The position numbers and the translations under genes are program-made. The notes below the pieces were generated by a model. It ran no database searches. It was not told the DNA's origin and saw only the letters and a program-made list of their open reading frames with translations. Positions 1-9,082 of a stretch of 61,451 nt of DNA are shown piece by piece. Position 1 is the stretch's first letter, and each line of letters starts with the position of its first letter. This stretch comes from Phycisphaerales bacterium (lineage in GTDB: Bacteria > Planctomycetota > Phycisphaerae > Phycisphaerales > SM1A02): positions 1 to 61,451 of the forward strand of contig JABAAL010000005.1 of the NCBI GenBank assembly GCA_014238785.1, read 5' to 3'.

Positions 1-1226
1 GGGTGATTACCAAGGAAGAGCACGTTCGTTGGTGGCACTTCGGGGTGATGCGGATCTTGAAAATTCGTGCCTTTGTCAACGCCATATAACGAGAGTGCAA
101 ATTGGATTTCTCCTTCCATTTCTGCGTCTTCTAACACTTTACGAATTTCGGCTTCTCTCCATAAGTACGTTTCACCCTCAAGATGATTTGTTTCAGCGTC
201 TTGTGCCGAGAAGAACCCTCCATCAGGTGCGTGCAATTCGCGGTCCACGTATGCCAATGTTTCCTCGATAACTTTTGCATACGTCGCTTCGCCCGTGAGT
301 TCATATGCTTTTGCATAGGTCGAAACAAGTTGTCCGTTGTCGTATAACATTTTTTCAAAATGTGGAACAAGCCATTTTGCATCTGTCGAATAACGGTGAA
401 AACCACCACCCACTTGATCATACATTCCACCCATAAGCATACTATCGAGCGTTTTCTTTACCGCTTTTTGAACTTGTGGGTTCTCCCAACTCGTCTCCAT
501 TAAAAAGTCGCTGTAGATTGGCATTGGAAACTTTGGCCTACCTGAAAAACCGCCAAGCTTTGCATCAAATCGGGAGAGCAATGTTGCTGCACCTGTTTCG
601 ATGATGTCGGGTGAAAGTTGCACTGGCTCTTGGAGAGTCGAAAGCCGAGAAGAAATGACTGCTGCAACTTCATCGGCGCGATCGAGCACTTGTTGTTTGT
701 TGCCTGTCCACACCTTTTCAGTAGCTCGCATAAAGTCTATAAAATCTTTTTTCGATAAATACGTTGCGCCCCAAATTGGTTTTAACGAATACGGCTCAAG
801 AAAAAGAGAAATGGGCCACCCACCCCTTCCCCGTGACATCAACTGCAGTGCAGTCATATATATATCGTCTACGTCTGGTCGCTCCTCGCGATCCACTTTT
901 ATCGCAATGAAATCTTGATTCATCAAATCAGCGACTTCTTGATCTTCAAAGCACTCGCGTTCCATGACATGGCACCAGTAACATGTTGAGTACCCTATGC
1001 TGAGGAAAATCGGTTTATTTTGCGCTCTTGCCGCGGCAAAAGCCTCTTCTCCCCACGGATACCAATAGACTGGGTTGTATTGATGCTGCAGAAGATAGGG
1101 GCTCGTCGTTTCACCGAGTTGATTCCTGCCATCGCTTGCTGCCTTTGGCCCTTGTTCTTGCGCAAAAGCAGCCATTGATAAGCAGACCAAAGCGCAAACG
1201 AAGAAAAATATGAGTTGTTCTTTCAT
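1..1226 (-). CDS. DUF255/thioredoxin-domain protein (YyaL/SPATA20 type), C-terminus cut by window edge
   Basis: The reading frame is open from an ATG at 1226 to the left edge, giving 408 codons of the N-terminal part. Residues 1-22 form a signal peptide ending SMAAFA. The mature part opens with the family hallmark NQLGETTSPYLLQHQYNPV, followed by a thioredoxin-like CYWC motif at residues 82-85 and then HVMERECFEDQEVA and IKVDREERPDVDD. The alpha/alpha-barrel part follows (GGWPISLFLEPY, then GGMYDQVGGGFHRYSTD and PHFEKMLYDNGQ). Family knowledge: YyaL proteins join a thioredoxin domain to a glycosidase-like barrel and their biochemical role is unsettled. The signal peptide places this one outside the cytoplasm, where CYWC could act in thiol-disulphide exchange (inference). 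A TAGCAT hexamer six bases before ATG may be its -10. The family call is secure, the function is not. Confidence 0.9.
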   Translation of the reverse strand, partial: MKEQLIFFFVCALVCLSMAAFAQEQGPKAASDGRNQLGETTSPYLLQHQYNPVYWYPWGEEAFAAARAQNKPIFLSIGYSTCYWCHVMERECFEDQEVADLMNQDFIAIKVDREERPDVDDIYMTALQLMSRGRGGWPISLFLEPYSLKPIWGATYLSKKDFIDFMRATEKVWTGNKQQVLDRADEVAAVISSRLSTLQEPVQLSPDIIETGAATLLSRFDAKLGGFSGRPKFPMPIYSDFLMETSWENPQVQKAVKKTLDSMLMGGMYDQVGGGFHRYSTDAKWLVPHFEKMLYDNGQLVSTYAKAYELTGEATYAKVIEETLAYVDRELHAPDGGFFSAQDAETNHLEGETYLWREAEIRKVLEDAEMEGEIQFALSLYGVDKGTNFQDPHHPEVPPTNVLFLGNH

Positions 1227-1312
1227 CCGTATATGCTAGCACAGGGAGCCAAATATCGTGCAAACCGTTTGTGCATAGTCGGCGCTGCTATATCTGAAAA
1301 TAATAGAGTGAA

Positions 1313-2155
1313 ATGAAGGTGGTAGTTTCTCCCAATGACGATAAAAGAAAAGTCATGGAACACGTTGCACCATACATAGTCCCCGCACTTGCACTCATTA
1401 CCGCAATCATATTGATTGTCGCTGGAGGCAAATTACTCAAACCTGCAATAGGTCTAAGTGCGGGGTTGTCCGGCGCTGGCATAGGCCTGATGGTCGCCCC
1501 TGCGCTCCCGATCGATATTTCTCCCCTCATAGTTGCTCTTGTTTTTGGCCTTCTTGGAGCGCTGATAGCAATTTTCTTAGCAAAATTCGCAATCCTATTC
1601 ATTCTCAGTTGTTCCTTTGCATGTGCCCTACCAGTTGCTACTTGGCATCTAGCAGGCCTCGGTGACGGTGAGGCTGTTCTGCAGGATGTTGTCGAAGCTG
1701 TACGGACCCCCGATACACAAGAGGCTAACGATACTTCTGTAGATTTGAAATCGCTATCTGCTACCCAAGATGCTATGACTGTTGCATTTGCAATACTGAC
1801 AAGTGACGCTTCACAAGCTATTCGAAGCGGTGCCAAGAGAGCTGTTTCTGCATGGAACGCGGTGCCGGTTGGTCCAAGGTTTATGCTCATAGGCGCAGCG
1901 ATTGCGGGGCTGTTTTTGGGTTTGTTAATCACAACATTTATGCCATTTCTCTCAGCTGTACTAGTTACATCTGCTGGAGGAAGCATTCTCCTTGTCGAAT
2001 CAGTACGAAACTTTATTGCACTTATCTGGTCCCAACAAACAATGGCATCCATCTCATCGAGTGTGCTTTTCTTTACAATTATTGGTATAGCTCTTGCTGG
2101 GATTGGTTTGCAACTTACACTTGCAAAACGAATTCCAAAAGCCACTGAAAAGTAA
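1313..2155 (+). CDS. Polytopic membrane protein, possibly TMEM198/DUF4203-like
   Basis: This 280-residue protein has about eight hydrophobic segments in two blocks, near residues 16-110 and 185-275. They are separated by a polar, acidic stretch (residues 125-175). The first block has the small-residue-rich pattern IVAGGKLLKPAIGLSAGLSG and LGLLITTFMPF-like helices, which reminds me of TMEM198/DUF4203 proteins, but I cannot confirm that. An alternative start at 1355 would begin MEHVAPYIVPALALI and remove a 14-residue polar leader. Neither start has a clear Shine-Dalgarno sequence. It stands alone between the divergent DUF255 gene and the convergent nuo operon. A longer open frame on the opposite strand lacks membrane or domain character and is a shadow. 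Function unknown. Confidence 0.7.
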   Translation: MKVVVSPNDDKRKVMEHVAPYIVPALALITAIILIVAGGKLLKPAIGLSAGLSGAGIGLMVAPALPIDISPLIVALVFGLLGALIAIFLAKFAILFILSCSFACALPVATWHLAGLGDGEAVLQDVVEAVRTPDTQEANDTSVDLKSLSATQDAMTVAFAILTSDASQAIRSGAKRAVSAWNAVPVGPRFMLIGAAIAGLFLGLLITTFMPFLSAVLVTSAGGSILLVESVRNFIALIWSQQTMASISSSVLFFTIIGIALAGIGLQLTLAKRIPKATEK

Positions 2156-2439
2156 AAAAACAGCTGAAAAAGACACGCGAGATTATTTTTTCGCCCACGA
2201 TACTTCAACAGCAACTTCCAAAACTTTTTTTGCCGCGGCGGTGCAGAAACACGGAGAAATACAAGGGTTTTTATGTTGCGTCCAAACGTCAGTTTGTTAA
2301 TTAAACACAACAGATACATTCAAATCTCTTCTCTTATCTTCGATTCTGCGTGGCTAATACCTAGCCGCTCGAACACTGCTCCTGTGGAGTAAACTGAAAC
2401 GACACGAGTCCTCTACTTGGCAGAAACGGGTTGTTCTTA
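2156..2439. other. Intergenic stretch between convergent genes
   Basis: About 284 bases between the stop of the membrane protein and the end of nuoN. I see A/T runs (near 2154-2160 and 2188-2193, and T7 near 2225-2231) but no convincing hairpin with a T-run, tRNA or coding frame with recognisable content. Short open frames here overlap the neighbours and look like chance. Confidence 0.5.
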
Positions 2440-3939
2440 CTACTCTTCAGGTGCAAGTACTGCTTGTTGTGCCTCTGTAACAATCGAGGACAAAACAAGT
2501 GGACCACCTATTGCAATAATTGCAGATATAACTGCTGCTATCAATGGCCAGCGCAATGTCGCTTTTACTGATTCACTTTGCGGCGTCGTGGAGGACAACA
2601 ACGAAAGTCCAATCAATCGAAGGTAATACCACGCACTAATCGCACTTGCAACTGCTGCAACAAGAACAAGTACTAGTTGCCCAGCAGCAATACCCGCTGC
2701 GAAAAGCATCAATTTTCCCCAAAAGCCAAAGAGTGGTGGAATGCCAAGAAGTGATCCACAAGAAACAGCAAGGGAAGTTGCAGCAAGTGGACTTCGTTTG
2801 TGAAGACCTGAAATATCCTCAAGTGAATCGACAGGAGCGCCATCCTTAGATAAACACGCGAGTGATGCAAACGCAGAGGTGTTCGTTGCACCATAAATAA
2901 CAAGGTACACAAGCACCGCAACAATACCAAGTGGCGGTCCTGCAATGACACCAATCAACATATAACCGCTGTGTGCTATTGAGCTATACCCAAGCATGCG
3001 CTGTGTCGAGGTCTGAAGTAACGCTCCAATATTTCCAAGCAGCATGGTCAATACTGCGACCACCCACAGCGCCATTTCAAGTACAGGTGGAAGCCCATCT
3101 TCCCAGCCAACGAGTGAACAAAGCAAAATGATTGCCAACATGCCAGCAGTTTTTGGGATGAATGCCAAAAATGCCGTCACTGCAGCAGAAGCACCTTGAT
3201 ATACATCAGGTGCATACAAATGCATTGGAGCAGCAGCAATCTTGTAACACAATCCAAAAATAGCAAGGAGCAAGCCGATCTGTCCAAAGACTGAAACGCC
3301 TCCTGCCGCACGTTGCGCTTCAAAAACATCTGCCATTTCTGTAAAGACAAATGTACCGGTTGCAGCGTAAAGCAATGCAAAACCATACAACATGAGCGCT
3401 GCGGAAACAGCACCAAGAAAGAAATACTTCATTGCTGCTTCCTGAGCAACTTTAGACCACCTGCTCATTGCAACCATCACATACGTAGGCAATGAAACAA
3501 GTTCGAGCGCGAGGAAAAGCCAAATCAAATCTCGAGCCTCGCAGATAAGCATCACCCCCGCAATACTGAGGAGGAGCAATGCATGAAATTCTCCTGAACT
3601 CGTTCGCAGCGCACTAAATGTTGCCTTGCCTTTTTTGATTGCATGTTCGTACTTGCGATCCATCAATCCACCAGCAGACATGACCAGAAGAATTCCGATG
3701 AGCGCGGCAAAGAATTTAATGTATTTACCTAGATAAGGAAGCAACGTATCGGCAGTAGCAATTCTTTCTGGGGTGTACACAAATGGAACTGCGATACATG
3801 CAGCAAGTAAAAATCCACAAGCAATGAATCCGATTCGCCTGCGAATTGCAGCACCATTTGAAAGGCCACCAATTGCACACACAACTGCACCTACAAGTAC
3901 TATCAATTCAGGGATGAGGAACCAAAGACGATCAGCCAT
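2440..3939 (-). CDS. nuoN: NADH-quinone oxidoreductase subunit N
   Basis: NuoN is an antiporter-like, proton-pumping membrane subunit of respiratory complex I. The product has 499 residues, about the usual length, and about 14 hydrophobic helices. The conserved glutamate helix reads LIWLFLALELVSLPTYVMVA. Other NuoN patterns are GLCYKIAAAPMHLYAPDVYQ and QRMLGYSSIAHSGYMLIG. I chose ATG 3939 because GGAGG lies six bases upstream, inside the last codons of nuoM, whereas an ATG six codons earlier has no such site. The start overlaps the nuoM stop by eight bases, so translation is probably coupled. It is the last gene of the nuoJKLMN operon. Confidence 0.96.
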   Translation of the reverse strand: MADRLWFLIPELIVLVGAVVCAIGGLSNGAAIRRRIGFIACGFLLAACIAVPFVYTPERIATADTLLPYLGKYIKFFAALIGILLVMSAGGLMDRKYEHAIKKGKATFSALRTSSGEFHALLLLSIAGVMLICEARDLIWLFLALELVSLPTYVMVAMSRWSKVAQEAAMKYFFLGAVSAALMLYGFALLYAATGTFVFTEMADVFEAQRAAGGVSVFGQIGLLLAIFGLCYKIAAAPMHLYAPDVYQGASAAVTAFLAFIPKTAGMLAIILLCSLVGWEDGLPPVLEMALWVVAVLTMLLGNIGALLQTSTQRMLGYSSIAHSGYMLIGVIAGPPLGIVAVLVYLVIYGATNTSAFASLACLSKDGAPVDSLEDISGLHKRSPLAATSLAVSCGSLLGIPPLFGFWGKLMLFAAGIAAGQLVLVLVAAVASAISAWYYLRLIGLSLLSSTTPQSESVKATLRWPLIAAVISAIIAIGGPLVLSSIVTEAQQAVLAPEE

Positions 3940-5521
3940 GCGTGTCCTCCTTCTCAATGATTATTACTGTTTCTGGTTTATCTAGTTGTTCCTGCACAAT
4001 CAGAGGATAAGGAGCAAGGACATCTTCAACTGAACCACGCATCGCATCGGTCAGGACCGTTGGTTGAACACCTATCCAAATACACAACGCTGCAAGAGGC
4101 ACAAGAATACCAATTTCGCGCGGGCTTACATCATGAGGTAGGTTTGTATGTTGACCTTCAATATCTGGCTCTTTTAGTTTTCCAAACACAACTTTGCCAA
4201 CCATAATTAATAAATACATTGCCGCGAGCACCATGCCAATAGCTGCGATGGCTGCATACTCTGGGCCAAGTACACCTGGCCACGTAGGTGCGCTGCCAGA
4301 GGCAATAAATGTGCCAAGTAAACACATAAATTCACTTACAAAACCGTTCAAACCCGGAAGCCCAACACTCGCTAGTACAAAGAAAACCATAAAGAATGAC
4401 CAAACAGGCATTTTCTTCGCAAGCCCGCCAATTGAGTTCATGTCTCTGGTGTGATACCGCTCATACATCATGCCAATCAAAAAGAACAACGCTCCAGTTG
4501 AAAGACCATGGTTGATCATATATAGGACTGCCCCTTCAAGGCCAATTGGATTCAATGCAATCAACCCAAGAACACAGAAGCCAAGGTGACTTACCGATGA
4601 ATACGCAACAAGTTTTTTCACATCATCTTGAACCCAACAAATGAGCGCTGCATACAAAATACCGATAATCGCAAGAATTGCAATCGCCGGCGCGTACGCG
4701 ACAACCGCTTCAGGAACCATCGGCAAGACAAAACGATACACGCCGAATGTCCCAAGTTTCAAAAGCACACCAGCAAGAATAACGGAACCTGCGGTAGGTG
4801 CCTCCGTATGTGCAAGTGGAAGCCATGTATGCACAGGAAAAACAGGAATCTTCACCGCGAACCCAGCAAGTAATGCAAGCAGTACCCATCCTTGTTCACT
4901 CGCAGTCATTGCGGAGGCAAATTGCGACAAGTCATGTATCGCAAAAGACCAAACACCATGTTGCGAAAGTTGAAATTGCCACGCTACATAGACAAATCCT
5001 GCGAGCGTAAAGAGTGAACCCGTAAATGTGTAGATGAAAAATTTAACACTGGCATGCGCTCTATTTTTACCGCCATAAATTGCAATCAAGAAGAACATCG
5101 GAACGAGCGTTAATTCAAAACTAACATAGAACAATATTAAATCTTGTGCGCTGAACACACCAAGCATTGCTGTTTCAAGAATAAGTAACCAAGCGTAATA
5201 TTCTTTTCGGCGAGAAGTAATTGCAGTAAAAGAACCCCAAACACAGAGAGGCGTTAATAATGTCGTTAACAAAACAAGCAGCATCGCAACTGAATCAACG
5301 CCAAGGTCAAGCGTAATGCCAAGTTGACTTAGCCATGCGACATGCGAAGCAAATCCTGTTCCTGCACTGCCCCACTCACCATATTGCACTGCCATCAAAA
5401 CACTCAAAACAAAAACAAGTGTTGAGACACCAAGCGAAATCCATTTAGCAATCGATGCGTTCGCTAGAAAAACGCAAACTGCACCAACAAGTGGAAGAAG
5501 AAGTAATAACCAAAGACTCAC
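3932..5521 (-). CDS. nuoM: NADH-quinone oxidoreductase subunit M
   Basis: NuoM is an antiporter-like proton-pumping subunit of complex I, here 529 residues. The key glutamate lies in DLILFYVSFELTLVPMFFLI, and the lysine helices carry VKIPVFPVHTWLPLAHTEAP and LLKLGTFGVYRF. The start codon is GTG at 5521-5519 and overlaps the nuoL TGA as GTGA. A run of six G in the nuoL tail, six bases upstream, can serve as ribosome binding site. The C-terminus (EKEDTHG) contains the nuoN ribosome binding site. The soluble tail after the last helix is short and charged. Confidence 0.96.
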   Translation of the reverse strand: MSLWLLLLLPLVGAVCVFLANASIAKWISLGVSTLVFVLSVLMAVQYGEWGSAGTGFASHVAWLSQLGITLDLGVDSVAMLLVLLTTLLTPLCVWGSFTAITSRRKEYYAWLLILETAMLGVFSAQDLILFYVSFELTLVPMFFLIAIYGGKNRAHASVKFFIYTFTGSLFTLAGFVYVAWQFQLSQHGVWSFAIHDLSQFASAMTASEQGWVLLALLAGFAVKIPVFPVHTWLPLAHTEAPTAGSVILAGVLLKLGTFGVYRFVLPMVPEAVVAYAPAIAILAIIGILYAALICWVQDDVKKLVAYSSVSHLGFCVLGLIALNPIGLEGAVLYMINHGLSTGALFFLIGMMYERYHTRDMNSIGGLAKKMPVWSFFMVFFVLASVGLPGLNGFVSEFMCLLGTFIASGSAPTWPGVLGPEYAAIAAIGMVLAAMYLLIMVGKVVFGKLKEPDIEGQHTNLPHDVSPREIGILVPLAALCIWIGVQPTVLTDAMRGSVEDVLAPYPLIVQEQLDKPETVIIIEKEDTHG

Positions 5522-7731
5522 TTGCCACCCCCCAACGTTGCGACTACTTGTTCAGTGCTTGCATTCTGTTCTGAAAGCGATTGCAAAAATTCAACAATTT
5601 CTGGCATAAACAACATCAATAACGTAATGAGAACTGCACCACCTATCATAGAAATCGCGTAACTCTGAATGGCGCCATTATGCAATGGAGCGAACCAGCG
5701 AGCGAGCACTCTTGGCAATCCCGCAATACCATTCACGAGTGCGCCATCAATGAAGTACCTATCGAACAAAGAGAATATTTTTCCAAGGATCCAAAGTGGC
5801 GAGCGTATCGTTGCAATATATATTTCATCCACATACCACTTATGTTCCATCGCGGTGGGCAGCCACCTTGTTGCGCGGCTCGCAAGAAGCTTCCCTCGCA
5901 ACTTATCCGCTGCGCTGCGACAATACAGATGAAAAAATAACGCAAAACCGATGCCAATAAATCCAACAATTGCAGAGATGTAATACATCGCTTTGTGTGG
6001 ATCGATGCCAAGGATATCGCCATGTCCTATCTCATAATTAATTGTTCCATGCGCTTCTGCTTGCCCACCATCAACAATCACTCCGGGAACTCCATCCCTT
6101 GCTGGAGAATCGTGCACCATCTCAGCAACCCATCCGCCATGAAGGTTTTCTGTTTCATTTGGAACAAAGTAAGGAAGCGCAGCGAGCAATGCACCAAGCG
6201 CAATGACGATAAGCACAAAGTTGATTGCGAATCTTGGGGCATGTGGGTGGAACGATGAGGTGTCCTCGCCATGCAACTCATCACCGGGTTCAAAATGCAC
6301 AGGACCTGCGCAAACTCGAAACCAAACACGGAATGTGTAGTACGCTGTTAGTCCTGCAGTAAAGATTGCAAGCCAACCTAAGACTTCAAAACCTGGACCT
6401 TGTGTAACAAATGCTTCTGCAAGAATCGCATCTTTGGAAAAGTACCCACTTGTAAATGGGAATCCGGCAAGGCAAAGACAACCAACCAACATCGTATAAC
6501 TAACTATCTTCCAGCCCTTCATTTTTCGAAGGCCAGAAAGACGTCGAAGATCAAGTTGCCCTGCAAAGCCATGCATAATCGCGCCGCAAGTGAGAAATAA
6601 AACTGCTTTAAAAAAGGCGTGTGTAAAGACGTGGTACGCAGCGCCATACGAAGTAACAACACCAAGCCCAAGGAACATGTATCCAAGTTGAGATATTGTT
6701 GAGTAGGCCATAATCCGTTTGATGTCGTACTGCGCCATAGCAATTGTTGCCGCCAATAAAGCGGTCAATCCGCCAACCCATGCAACGGTTGGTAGAGCGT
6801 AATCGTCCAACATAAAAAGTGGATACGTTCGAATAATCAAGTAGACTCCAGCTGTTACCATTGTCGCCGCGTGAATTAAAGCAGAAACAGGTGTTGGTCC
6901 TTCCATTGCATCTGGAAGCCAAACATACAAAGGCAACTGTGCTGATTTGCCAAATGCAGCAAGCATGAGTAAGTAAGGAATTGCGTGCACGGTCCAACCA
7001 CCAAACGATGCGTCATACGCCTCCGATTGCAAGACAGTTGTAATTTCGTCGTATTGCACTGTTCCAAACGTAGACCAAATCAGATAGATGGCGAGTGCCA
7101 GTCCGACATCGCCAATTCTATTTACGATGAACGCTTTTTTCGCTGCGGCAACGGCTGAGGGTTTTTGGTAAAAATATCCAATCAACCAATAGGACGCAAA
7201 CCCAACACCCTCCCACCCGAGATATAACATGAGAAGGTTGTCGCCCATGACCAAACAAGTCATAGCAAAAAGGAACACGCTCACGCCTGCGAAGAACCGT
7301 GTGTACCCTTTTCCGACATCATGCTCCATATACTCCGACGCATACACAGCAATAAGTGTGCCAAGGCCGGTAACAAAGAGCATCCAAAGTAACGTCAATG
7401 AATCCACATAGAGCGCAAAGTTCGCGACAAACGAGCCGCCATCCCAATGAATTTGTAGCCAATCGAATAACAAAATTGTTTCTGGCTGCGTATAGCCATT
7501 CCAGAGCACGAGTGTCAACAAAAACGAAGTGCCAAGACAGATTACAGTAATGGTTGCTGGCGCTTTTGATTTCACTTTACAAGCAGCACAAAGACCACAG
7601 AGTACCAATGAAACCAATGGCATCCAAAGAATAAAGCCGGCCCAGCTCAGGTTAGCAGGGTGCAACACCTCAGAGGTTGGAACTGCTGGCATAGCCGTCA
7701 AGGATGAAAGAAGAGAAAGCATTTCTGTCAT
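5518..7731 (-). CDS. nuoL: NADH-quinone oxidoreductase subunit L
   Basis: NuoL is the distal antiporter-like subunit of complex I, with the long lateral helix that braces the membrane arm. The 737 residues exceed the about 610 of E. coli NuoL. The pump residues sit in MLYLGWEGVGFASYWLIG and FGKSAQLPLYVWLPDAMEGP, followed by PVSALIHAATMVTAGVYL. The extra length is a polar insertion at roughly residues 480-565. It follows the FRVW helix and contains a His/Asp/Glu-rich segment (GDELHGEDTSSFHPHAPRF). An amphipathic region containing KWYVDEIY follows. The start ATG overlaps the nuoK stop (ATGA) and the stop overlaps the nuoM GTG. Confidence 0.96.
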   Translation of the reverse strand: MTEMLSLLSSLTAMPAVPTSEVLHPANLSWAGFILWMPLVSLVLCGLCAACKVKSKAPATITVICLGTSFLLTLVLWNGYTQPETILLFDWLQIHWDGGSFVANFALYVDSLTLLWMLFVTGLGTLIAVYASEYMEHDVGKGYTRFFAGVSVFLFAMTCLVMGDNLLMLYLGWEGVGFASYWLIGYFYQKPSAVAAAKKAFIVNRIGDVGLALAIYLIWSTFGTVQYDEITTVLQSEAYDASFGGWTVHAIPYLLMLAAFGKSAQLPLYVWLPDAMEGPTPVSALIHAATMVTAGVYLIIRTYPLFMLDDYALPTVAWVGGLTALLAATIAMAQYDIKRIMAYSTISQLGYMFLGLGVVTSYGAAYHVFTHAFFKAVLFLTCGAIMHGFAGQLDLRRLSGLRKMKGWKIVSYTMLVGCLCLAGFPFTSGYFSKDAILAEAFVTQGPGFEVLGWLAIFTAGLTAYYTFRVWFRVCAGPVHFEPGDELHGEDTSSFHPHAPRFAINFVLIVIALGALLAALPYFVPNETENLHGGWVAEMVHDSPARDGVPGVIVDGGQAEAHGTINYEIGHGDILGIDPHKAMYYISAIVGFIGIGFALFFHLYCRSAADKLRGKLLASRATRWLPTAMEHKWYVDEIYIATIRSPLWILGKIFSLFDRYFIDGALVNGIAGLPRVLARWFAPLHNGAIQSYAISMIGGAVLITLLMLFMPEIVEFLQSLSEQNASTEQVVATLGGGK

Positions 7732-8048
7732 TCCTGCAACTCCCCAAATGCATCTGCGTCAAGTGTGTTGTTTTGTCGATGCAACAACACGACCAGTGCA
7801 AGAGCAAGAGCGGCCTCTGCAGCGGCAACAGTAAGAATAAAAATAACCATCACCTGACCTGAATAATCAAAGTAATATCGTCCAACAGCTACAAATGCAA
7901 TTGCCGCGCCTTGGAACATAAGTTCGGTGCATAGGAACATCACAATGAGGTTTCTCCGAACAAAAAATCCGATGAAGCCGATGGCAAGCAGTAATCCAGA
8001 AACGATGAGATATCCTGATAGAGCACTGGGAGCGAATGTTGTCATCAT
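7728..8048 (-). CDS. nuoK: NADH-quinone oxidoreductase subunit K
   Basis: NuoK is the small three-helix complex I subunit homologous to MrpC, and 106 residues is the normal length. Its two buried glutamates are visible in LIVMFLCTELMFQGAAIAF and in VAAAEAALALALVVLLHRQ. The start is one of two adjacent ATG codons (8048 and 8045) behind GGGGG. It overlaps the nuoJ TGA by four bases, and its own stop overlaps the nuoL start. It belongs to the translationally coupled nuoJKLMN chain. Confidence 0.96.
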   Translation of the reverse strand: MMTTFAPSALSGYLIVSGLLLAIGFIGFFVRRNLIVMFLCTELMFQGAAIAFVAVGRYYFDYSGQVMVIFILTVAAAEAALALALVVLLHRQNNTLDADAFGELQE

Positions 8049-8977
8049 CTGTCATCCCCCACTTCTTCACTGTCGTGACCTAGGATTACTTTTCGTTTCT
8101 CTTTCTCTGTAAGCTCAATAGCTCGTCGAGCAAGTACCGCTGCACCAAACATTGCCATGAGTAAAATAACACCTGCAAGTTCAATTGTGACAGGAAAATC
8201 GTTGACAAGCGACCAACCTACCATTTGTGTATTTGTAGGCAACATTGCTTCATCAAGTTCTAAGACAGTGCCATCGCCTGAAACGATATACGGTCCGCTT
8301 GAACCAAACTGAATGACGTGGCCATCTTCTGAAATCGGCGGCCATGCAAAATCCGGTGCAATTTCTAGCACATTAGTTTCGAACTGATGAGATAGTTTTT
8401 CAAGGACGTACCATTGCGAAGTACCATCGCCCTCAGGTGGCAATGAAGATGCTCCACCTGTCACCGTTCCTGTTAGTAAGCAAAGCAATAAAAAACCAAT
8501 AGCAACTGCGGCTGCGGGCTCACGGGGTATACGGTCATATATTGCTTGGGAATATGGTTCTTCAGGATTTTCTGCTTGATTTGCAAGCATCAAAACAAAC
8601 ATATAAGTAATTAAAATTGCACCCGCGTACACAATAATAAGTGCGAACGCCATAAACTCTGCTTCGAGCATAAGTAATAAGCCCGCCGTTGAAACAACGA
8701 TTAACACAAAATAAAGCGCGCAATAAATTGGCCTTTCGTGTGTGACCATGCGGATTGCTGCAGCAACTGCACAAAGCGAAAATATAATAAAAAATATTCC
8801 GTGACTTACTTCATTAAAAGCGCTGAGTGAACCTGTCACAATTCCAATAAGCCAACCACTTGCAGCTACGCCAATTGCAACCATCGTAACCTGCATCGAG
8901 AGAGGCGAGGGTCGTAGTGCTGCGTACATGGTGAGTGCCAGCGTTACGCAGGCGATGTAAGGGAGGAACAAGTCCAT
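8045..8977 (-). CDS. nuoJ: NADH-quinone oxidoreductase subunit J, with large insertion
   Basis: NuoJ is a membrane subunit of complex I that carries the pi-bulge helix between the Q chamber and the pumps. Here that helix reads MAFALIIVYAGAILITYMFV. The preferred ATG at 8977 gives 310 residues, far more than the usual 165-200. The excess is a roughly 80-residue non-membrane segment between the fourth and fifth helices (about residues 175-260), rich in acidic residues and serine, followed by NDFPVTIELAGVILLMAMFG. Further upstream ATGs (9049) would add a leader that runs into the divergent pgsA promoter area. No clear Shine-Dalgarno sequence precedes 8977, so the start is uncertain. It is the first gene of the operon. 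Confidence 0.9.
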   Translation of the reverse strand: MDLFLPYIACVTLALTMYAALRPSPLSMQVTMVAIGVAASGWLIGIVTGSLSAFNEVSHGIFFIIFSLCAVAAAIRMVTHERPIYCALYFVLIVVSTAGLLLMLEAEFMAFALIIVYAGAILITYMFVLMLANQAENPEEPYSQAIYDRIPREPAAAVAIGFLLLCLLTGTVTGGASSLPPEGDGTSQWYVLEKLSHQFETNVLEIAPDFAWPPISEDGHVIQFGSSGPYIVSGDGTVLELDEAMLPTNTQMVGWSLVNDFPVTIELAGVILLMAMFGAAVLARRAIELTEKEKRKVILGHDSEEVGDDR

Positions 8978-9082
8978 TCTGAGTAAATTGACCTTCAATG
9001 GGGTGAACGGAATAAAGCGTAAAAAGGGGCAAGATATGCCCAAGAGCACCTATTGGCAACCTCTTCGAGGGTTAAAGGTAGA

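Noticed and set aside
1288..2319. A 343-codon open frame on the minus strand opposite the membrane protein
   Set aside because: It lacks domain motifs, is rich in the residues expected from an antisense frame (Ser, Arg, Ala, Ile) and lies opposite a frame with clear membrane helices.
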